A model generated the notes under the pieces. It saw nothing but the letters and a program-made list of their open reading frames with translations. It had not been told where the DNA came from and ran no database searches. Positions 56,900 through 64,000 of a DNA stretch of 64,000 nt are shown piece after piece. The stretch comes from Dugong dugon. Taxonomy: Eukaryota > Chordata > Mammalia > Sirenia > Dugongidae. Position 1 is the first letter of the stretch; each line of letters starts with the position of its first letter. The stretch lies in assembly GCA_030035585.1 (NCBI GenBank), contig CM057475.1:4969501-5033500 (forward strand), read 5' to 3'. Made by a program: the position numbers and the translations under genes.

Positions 56900-58550
56900 A
56901 GACTGATATTCCTTTGACCTAGAATTCTTCCACTTGTACAGATCAAGTAAATATTTAGTAGATTTCCTATCTATTTCACTCCTAAGGACACCATGACTAA
57001 GTAACCAACACCATAAGTTAGATTATTCTGATTACTGGTTTGACCCTGATGTCCATTACGATAACCACGCCCAACTTGTCTTTGAAGATTGAGTGCCACC
57101 ACTTGGCCCCTACCACCCAAGGGCCCAATCAGCCCTATCATAATTAGATTTCTTAATTCAGTTAAGGTAGTTCCCACTGTAAATCTGACTTACATAATCT
57201 AGCAATCAGCAGTCATCAAGGGTGCTGAGGCTCCCTTCACACCATTGTGCTGAAATGTGTGTCCTCTGGGCACTCCTTGGGTGGTCTGTGATTCCAACCT
57301 GATAAATCCACTCTAACATTCCAATTTCCCTAAGCATTTGGACACCTTCTTCTACAGTATACCAAGGCAGGCCTGGTACTTGAACTTGATTTAGTGTAGG
57401 CCACTACTAAATCCATGCTTAAGTGAACAAATAAACTATTAGATCCTTTCTTAACCTCTCGAGGTGAAACACTAAATGAAGAATCTGTTATTTGTGGGCC
57501 CATATCAATAAACTCAAACTGATCCAACTTTATGTTCCTGGCACCATTATCCCACACCCTTAATAGACATTTTCACATATATTTCCCAGGTTTCTGTTTG
57601 TGTATATTAGAAAAATCAAGCAGTTCTTTTGGAGTATAGCATACCTCCTCATAGGTCACACTTCGTAGTTCACTTCTTGGAGCTTACTGGGACTATAGTT
57701 ATAGGTCTAGAAGCAAAAATGGGTGGTGTGGGTGGGTTCTGGGGACATTCAACAAGATATCTGTCTCAGGTTACACCTCAGGTGCTGCCTCAGGCAATTC
57801 CCCAGACAACGCCTCAAGCAAGGACTCCTCAGAGGCATCTAGGTTAATATCATCCCATGGGGGGCTGATTTTACTGGCAAAGGTGATTTAGCAGACAAAG
57901 CTGGGTTAATCTCTTCAGGCGGGGGCTAAATGACTGGTTCTATTGTCAAAGGTGATTCAATCGAATTTAGAGGCTCAATGTTTCCTGCTTCATCCATATC
58001 TGCCCATATGTCTCATCCCAAATTTCAGGATCCCATTTCTTCCCAATCAATGCCCTCACTTTAACTTTAGACACCGTTCAAGGTTGGTAATTCAATTGGC
58101 ATCGTAATTCAGCCACTCTTAAGATACGACTCTGGGTTTGGTTTTCGGCAATATCAGCTCTGTTACTACAAGAAATAAGACTTTCTTTCAGGGCACAAGT
58201 GGCAACTTTCAGGCCTTTTATACAGCACTTGATCTGTGACTCTGAAGCCCTGAGTTCATCCTTTTCTTTCACCACTTTTATAGTAAAAGTAGGACCAACT
58301 AACCAGCTTCCTTACACTTCTCAGTCTGGTAAAATTGTTGAGAAGTATCAAATATGCAATCACCTAGAGCCTTGTTTCTCACAAATATTTGATCCAATGG
58401 TGGTGATATTTTGCATATTTCTATTGACACCTCATGCTATGGATTAGCTGTGCAGTCTTTACTACTGGAAACAGAGTCATCAGTGCCTTTAAGACTAGTT
58501 AGACTTGAGAACCAATTCAGAAAACTCATCCTTAAGATTTCATTTCTCTA
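56900..58550 (-). pseudogene. gag: ERV-L provirus 2 gag region, broken
   Basis: Short open pieces at 56,971-57,177 (GRGYRNGHQGQ-like Gly-rich end), 57,330-57,557 and 58,078-58,275 (LNYQP, KEKDELRASESQI) match the gag region of provirus 1 in order. It is a core-protein remnant with many stops. Confidence 0.65.
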
Positions 58551-58553
58551 GAA

Positions 58554-58568
58554 CCACTCTTGGTACCA
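58554..58568 (-). other. Primer binding site of provirus 2, tRNA-Leu type
   Basis: Minus strand reads tggtaccaagagtgg, one change from the complement of the tRNA-Leu 3' end, 2 bp inside the LTR. Confidence 0.75.
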
Positions 58569-58570
58569 AC

Positions 58571-59087
58571 TCTTTTAGGCTGGGTTCTCTAGAGGAGCAA
58601 AACCAGTAAAGCATATATATAAATATATAAAGACTTATTTCAAGGAAATGGCTCATGCAGTTGTGGAGGCTGGTAATTCCTAAATCCTAAAATGAGTCAG
58701 GCATCAGGCTGGAGGCTTCTCCTCTCTCACATGGTTGCAGGGGCTGACAAACACAAAATCTACAGGTAAGGCAGCTGGTTGCTGGCTCACAGAGTTGCCG
58801 GATCTGGTGAATACAAAATCTGCAGGTCAGGCAGCAGCTTAAAGTCTTCTCATGTCCCAAGAACTAGAAGTCGGAGGATGACAAGACAAATGCAGGATGG
58901 AGAGAGAGAGTAAGCTTTGCCAGAACATCCACATATATTGGATGCAGGCCACATCCCCAAAGAAACTCCCTTTCCAACTGATTGGCTGCTCACATTAGAT
59001 CACAAAATGGAAGATAATTACATAATATCTGCCAAACCACTGAGAAGCATGGCCTAGTCAAGTTAACACATAACACTAACCATCACA
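58571..59087 (-). repeat. 5' LTR of ERV-L provirus 2
   Basis: Plus strand runs from tcttttaggctggg to accatcaca. About 517 bp. Includes an extra block near 58,770-58,830 absent from the other LTR. Confidence 0.82.
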
Positions 59088-60205
59088 CTCTTAGAAGAGA
59101 ACATAAGTATAAAGCTTCAAGGTCTAATTTTTGACAATGGATTCTTAGATATTACACGAAAAACAAGAGAAAAAGAGATAAAGTGGACTTCATCAAAATT
59201 AAAAACTTTTGCACATCAAGGGATATTATTAAGAAAATGAAAAGACAACCTAAAGAATGGGGGAAATATTTAGAAATCATATATCAGATAAGAGTTCAGT
59301 ATCCAGAATTTATAAAGAACTCCTACAACTCAACAACAAAAAAGACTAACAACCCAACTAAAAAACTGGCCAAGGACTGGATAGACATTTCTCCAAAGAA
59401 GATGTACAAATGGTCAACAAGCACTTGAAAAGATGTTCCATGTCACTAGTCATTAGGGAAATCAAAATCAAAATCACAATGAGATACCACTACACACTCA
59501 CTAGGATGGCTCTTATAAAAATAAAAAATGAAAAGAACAAGTGTTGGGGGAGGATGTGGAGAACTGGAATCCTTGTACATTGTTGATGGGAATGTAAAAT
59601 GATGCAGTCACTGTGTTGATAGTTTCTCAAAAAGTTAAACATAGAATTACCATATAACCCAGCAATTCTTTTCCTTGGTATATGTATACTAAAATAATTG
59701 AAAATAGGTATTCAAACAAAAACTTGTACATGATGTTTGTAGCAGCATTATTCTAAATACACAAAAGGTGGACAACCCCGAAATTACCTCAGTGGATGAA
59801 TAGATAAACAAATTGTGGTATACACATACGATGGAATATTATTCAGTCATAAAAACGTAATGAAGTACTGGTACATTCTACAACATGGCTGAAGCACAAA
59901 AACATTATGCTAAGTGAAGGAAGTCAATCACCAAAGGTCACATATTGTATGTTTCTAATTATATTAAATATCAAGAATAGGTAAATTCACAGAGACAGAA
60001 AGCAGAACAGTGGCATTGGGAGAGTTGGAAATGGGGGGCGTAGGGGTAACTTCTTTATGTGAATGGGGTTTTATTTTGGAGTGATACAATGTTTTGAAAG
60101 TTGATAGACGTGATTATACAACATTGCAAATGCACTAAATGCCACTGAATTCTTCATTTTATGTAATATGAATTTCACCTCAATTTAAAAATAAATTAAT
60201 AAAAC
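59088..60205 (+). mobile_element. L1M ORF2 end and 3' UTR right of provirus 2
   Basis: 'acttcatcaaaattaaaaac', 'caagggatattattaagaaaatg', 'gatgtacaaatggtcaaca', 'tgccactgaattc', ending in an A-rich tail at about 60,190. Continues 51,110-51,754. Confidence 0.75.
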
Positions 60206-60239
60206 AGGTAGTAGACTGAATTTGGCCCACAGAACACAG

Positions 60240-60784
60240 TTATGAGACTCCTGACAGTTTTACTTCTTTTCAATCTGGATGCTTTTATTTCTATGTATTT
60301 ATTTATGCACTTATTTGCCTAATTATCATGGCTCAAACCCCTAGCACAATAGAGTTGAGTTGAACTGAATGGAAATGTCAAGAGCTGGCATCCTTGTGTT
60401 GTTCATGATATTCCAAAACCCAAAAGCCTCTGCCATGAAGTCGATTCAGACTCTTAGCAACCTTATAGGACAGAGTAAAACTGCTCCACAGAGTTTCCAA
60501 GGAGCCGCTGGTGGATTCAAAATGTCGACCTTTTGATTAGCAGCTGAGCTCTTAACCACTGTGCCACCAGGACTCTGTTCATAATATTAGGTAGAAAGAA
60601 TTCAGTCTTTCAGGATTAATAATACTTTAGCTGTATTTTTTAACAGATGCCCTCTATCAGATTCTGGAAGTTCTCATTTATTCCTAGTTTGCTGATAAAT
60701 TTTATCAGAAATATATGCAAATGTTACTGAATGCTTTTTCTGCATCTAAATTTAATGTATGATAAGATAGTGTATTTCACATAC
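60240..60784 (-). mobile_element. Ancient L1M fragment, minus strand
   Basis: Antisense ORF2 landmarks: 'caatctggatgcttttatttct', 'ggcatccttgtgttgttcatg', 'cctctatcagattctggaag', 'ttcctagtttgctgataaa', 'gctttttctgcatcta'. Interrupted by an AfroSINE. Confidence 0.7.
60413..60575 (-). mobile_element. AfroSINE in the minus-strand L1M
   Basis: 'gccatgaagtcgattcag', 'ccttataggacagagtaa', 'gctccacagagtttcc', head 'actgtgccaccagga'. Target duplication tgttcatgatatt / tgttcataatatt at 60,400-60,412 and 60,576-60,588 (one mismatch). Confidence 0.9.
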
Positions 60785-63700
60785 CAACAGGGTCACCCGT
60801 GGTTGACATGTTTCAGCAGAGCTTCCAGGCTAAGACAGACTAGAGAGAAGGATATAGTAATTTACTTTTGAAAAATTCGCTAGTGAAAACCTTATGAATA
60901 GCAGCGGAACATTGTTGGATATAGTGCCAAAAGATGAGCCCCTCAGGCTGGAAGGCACTCAAAATACGACTGGGGAAGAGCTGCCTCCTCAAAGTAGAGA
61001 CCTTGATGACGTAGATGGAGTCAAGCTTTCGGGACCTTCATTTGCTGAGGTGGCATGACTCAAAATGAGAATAAAAAGCTGCAAACATCCGTTAATAATA
61101 GGAACATAGAATGTAGGAAAAACGAATCTAGGAAAATTGGAAGTCATCAAAAATTAATTTGAACACTTAAAGATCAATATCCTTTGCATTGGTGAGCTGA
61201 AATGGACTGGTATTGGCCATTTTGAATCAGACAATCATATGGTCTACTATCCCGGAAATGGAAAATTGAAGAGGAATGGTGTCACTTTCGTCGTCAAAAA
61301 GAATATTTCAAGATATATCCCGAAGTACAATGCTATCAGTGATAGGATAATATCCAGACATCTACCAGGAAGACTTGTTAATATGAATATTATTCAAATT
61401 TACTCACCAACCACTAATGCCAAAGACGAGGAAATTGAAGATTTTTACCAACTTCTGCAGTCTGAAATTGATAAAGCATGCAATAAAGATGCATTGATAA
61501 TTACTGGTGATTAGAATGTGAAAGTAGGAAACAAAGAAGGATCAGTAGTTGGAAAATATGGCCTTGGTGATAGAAAGGACCTTGGAGTTCACAAGATAAA
61601 ATTTTTCAAGACAAACGACTTATTGCAAATTCCTTTTTTTCAACAACATAAACAGAGATGATACACGTGGACCTCACTGGATGGAAAACACAGAAATCAA
61701 ATCAACCACATCTGTGGAAAGTGATGACGGAGAAGCTCAATGTCATCAGTCAAAAGAAGGCAGGGGCCAGCTGCAAAACAATCAATTGCTTATATGCAAG
61801 TTTGTGTTGAAGCTGAAGAAAATTAAAACAAGTCCATGAGACCAAAATACAACCTTGAGTTTATCCCACCTGAATTTAGAGACCATCTTAAGAATAGATT
61901 TGATGTATTGAACACTAATGGCCAAACACCAGACTAATTGTGGGATGACATCAAGGACATCATACATGAAGAAAGAAAAAGGCCACCAAAAAGATGGGAA
62001 GCAAAGAAAATACCAAAATGGATGTCAGAAGAGACTCTGGAACTTGATCTTGAACATAGAGTAGCTAAAGCAAAAGGAAGAAATAATGAAGTAAAAGAGC
62101 TGAACAGATTTCAAAGGGTGGCTTGAGAAGACAAAGTAAATTATTACAATGACATATACAAAGACCTGGAGTTAGAAAACCTAAAGGGAAGAACACACTC
62201 AACATTTATCAAGCTAAAAGAATGGAAGAAAAAAATTCCAGCTTCTGGTTGCAATTTTGAAGGATTCTATGGGCAAAATATTGAAAGACACAGGAAGAAT
62301 CAAAAGAAGATCGAAGGAATACACAGAGTCACTGTACCAGAAAGAATCGGTTGACATTCAACCATTTCAGGAGGTAGCATATGATCAAGAACCAATGGTA
62401 TTGAAGGAAGAAGTTCAAGCCACACTAAAAGCATTGGTGAAAAACAGAGCTCCAGGATTTAATGAAATACCAATTTAGATGTTTCAACAAACAGATGCAG
62501 TGCTGGAGGTGCTCACTCATCTATGCCAAGAAATTTGGAAGACAGCTACCTGGCCAACCGACTAGAAGAGATCCATATTTGTGCCCATTCCAAAGAAAGG
62601 TGATCCAACAGAATGCCGAATTGTTGAACAATATCATTAATATCACACACAAGTAAAATTTTGCTGAAGATAATTCAAAAATGGTTGCAGCAATACATCG
62701 ACAGGGAACTGCCAGAAATTTCAGCCTGATTCAGAAGAGGACATGGAATGAGGGATATCGTTGCTGACATCAGATAGATCTTGGCTGAAAGCAGAGAATA
62801 CCAGAAAGATGTTTATCTGTGTTTCATTGACTATATAAAGGCATTTGACTGTGTGGATCATAACAAAATATGGATAACATTGCCAAGAATGGGAATTCAG
62901 AACGCTTAATTGTGTTCATGCAGAACCTGTACATAGACCAAGAGGCAGTCATTTGAACAGAATAAGGCAATACTGTGTGGTTTAAAGTTAAGAAAGCTAT
63001 GCATCAGGATTGTATCCTTTCACCATACTTATTCAATCTCTATGCTGAGCAAATAATACAAGTAGCTATACTATATGAAGAAGAAGATGGCATCAGGATT
63101 GGTGGAAGACTCATTAACAACATGAGATATACAAATGACACAACCTTGCTTCCTGAAAACGAAGAGGACTTGAAGCACTTACTGATGAAGGTCAAAGACT
63201 GCAGCCTTCAGTATGGATTACATCTCAACATAAAGAAAACAAAAATCCTTGCATATGTATCAATAAGCAACATCATGGTAAAGGAGAAAAGATTGAAGTT
63301 GTCAAGGATTTCATTTTACTTGGATCCACAATCAACACCCATGGAAACAGCAGTCAAGAAATCAAATAATATATTGCATTGGGCAAATATGCTGCAAAAG
63401 ACCTCTTTAAAATGTTAAAAAGCAAAGATGTCACTTTGAGAACTAAGGTGCCCCTAACCCAAGCCATGATATTTTCAATTGCCTCATATGCATGTGAAAG
63501 CTGGACAATGAATAAGGAAGATTGAAGAAGGATTGATGCTTTTGAATTACGGTGTTGACAAACAATATTGAATATATCATGGACTTCCAGAAGAACAAAG
63601 AAACCTGTCTTGGAAAAAGTACAGCCAGAGTGCTCCTTGGAAGTGAGGATGGTGAGACTTTGTCTCATGTACTTTGACATATTATCAGGAGGGACCAGTC

Positions 63701-63906
63701 TCTGGAGAAAGACATCATGCTTGGTAAAGTAGAGGGTCAGTGAAAGAGAGGAAGTCCCTCAACGAGATGGACTGACGTAGTGGCTGCAATGATGGGTTCA
63801 GGCATAGCAACGATTGTGAGGATGGCACAGGATGGGAAATGTCTCATTCTGTTATATATAGGGTCGCTATGAGTCAGAACCAACTCGACAGCACCTAACA
63901 ACGACA
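60785..63906 (+). mobile_element. RTE-type LINE, copy 2
   Basis: About 3.1 kb, probably near full length: a 5' region with 'gctgaggtggcatgactcaaaa' near 61,050, then AP endonuclease, RT, and a 3' tail 'gggtcgctatgagtcagaacc', 'caactcgacagcacctaac'. The 5' leader differs from that of copy 1 before about 61,080. Confidence 0.85.
61085..63780 (+). pseudogene. RTE ORF copy 2: AP endonuclease plus RT, broken
   Basis: The endonuclease is open at 61,239-61,514 (VTFVVKKNISRYIPKYNAIS; ITGD followed by a stop where copy 1 has TGDWNAKVG). The RT is open at 62,975-63,418 (HQDCILSPYLFNLYAEQII). The catalytic region reads RYTNDTTLLPE, with Asn at the same position as copy 1. Stops and frameshifts occur near 61,512, 61,640, 61,835, 62,124, 62,476, 62,700 and 62,960. 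An extra in-frame stretch lies at 62,392-62,410. Not functional. Confidence 0.8.
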
Positions 63907-63907
63907 G

Positions 63908-64000
63908 TGTGTTAGTCAGGGTTCTCCAGAGAAACAGAACAAGTAGGAGGATGGATGGATAGAGAGATAGAGACAGAGAGAGATAGACAGAGAGAGAGAG
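63908..64000 (-). mobile_element. ERVL-type LTR, cut by the window edge
   Basis: tgtgttagtcagggttctcc and 'agagaaacagaacaagtagg' resemble the complement of an MLT2/ERVL LTR end. It begins right after the RTE tail, and a microsatellite-like tract follows. Confidence 0.6.
63948..64000 (+). repeat. GATG/GATA/GA simple repeat
   Basis: Purine-rich short repeats (ggatggatgg, then agagatagaga, then gagaga) run to the end of the window. Confidence 0.85.

Larger units (their letters stand above)
51755..59087 (-). mobile_element. ERV-L class endogenous retrovirus, provirus 2 (minus strand)
   Basis: Same domain order as provirus 1 but reversed, with diverged LTRs of another subfamily. The target duplication ctctt is at 51,750-51,754 and 59,088-59,092. 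Internal sequence is interrupted by an AfroSINE (55,194) and a different solo LTR (55,680-56,173). An AfroSINE also sits in the 3' LTR. Frames are more damaged than in provirus 1. No env is visible. Confidence 0.88.

Overview
The window looks like non-genic DNA from an afrotherian mammal, most likely an elephant. The main evidence is at least ten copies of a tRNA-derived SINE of the AfroSINE type (head resembling ggagccctggtggcrcagtgg, tail ending in cgacttgacagc). There are also two RTE-type LINEs that share that SINE tail, a young L1 lineage in several copies, and two ERV-L class endogenous retroviruses. I see no host exon, rRNA, tRNA, CRISPR array or bacterial-style gene. Every long open frame I can explain belongs to a transposable element. 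Species assignment is inference.

Layout. Positions 1-6,055 hold old, diverged sequence: L1M, L2 and MIR fragments and one AfroSINE. Positions 6,069-18,973 hold two stacked young L1 elements. L1 'A' (6,069-10,680) keeps its 5' end but stops at an internal A-rich tract of ORF2. Full-length L1 'B' (10,688-18,973) inserted inside A's 3' target-site duplication. Positions 19,640-45,555 are one ancient L1M copy split by a nested series of insertions: an L1 3' end, an LTR-like repeat, L1 'C' with L1 'D' and an AfroSINE inside it, an RTE, several AfroSINEs, a class I-like LTR, and an ERV-L provirus (33,266-44,630) that itself carries a 5'-truncated L1 'E'. Positions 45,556-51,754 are old L1 pieces, AfroSINEs and unassigned DNA. 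Positions 51,755-59,087 hold a second, more degraded ERV-L provirus on the minus strand, inserted in another old L1M. Positions 60,240-63,906 hold an old minus-strand L1M and a second RTE. An ERVL-type LTR begins at the window's right edge.

How the parts interact. The elements are parasites of each other rather than a cooperating gene set. L1-type reverse transcriptase probably made the L1 copies, with A-rich tails and 11-17 bp target duplications. The AfroSINEs share their 3' end with the RTE and were probably mobilised by it. The ERV-L copies have 5-bp target duplications and tRNA-Leu-like primer sites. The only long undamaged reading frame is in L1 E: 1,120 codons of ORF2 lacking the N-terminal endonuclease part.

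No dedicated new system such as a defence locus is visible. The most unusual observations are: two L1s that end at internal A-rich sites yet have target duplications; an inverted 5' UTR segment in the inter-ORF spacer of L1 A; a repeated 3' tail in L1 E; a likely 3' transduction in L1 B; and a perfect 67-bp copy of ERV integrase sequence lying 2.6 kb downstream, outside the provirus. Coordinates of diverged repeats are approximate, and identities were judged by eye.
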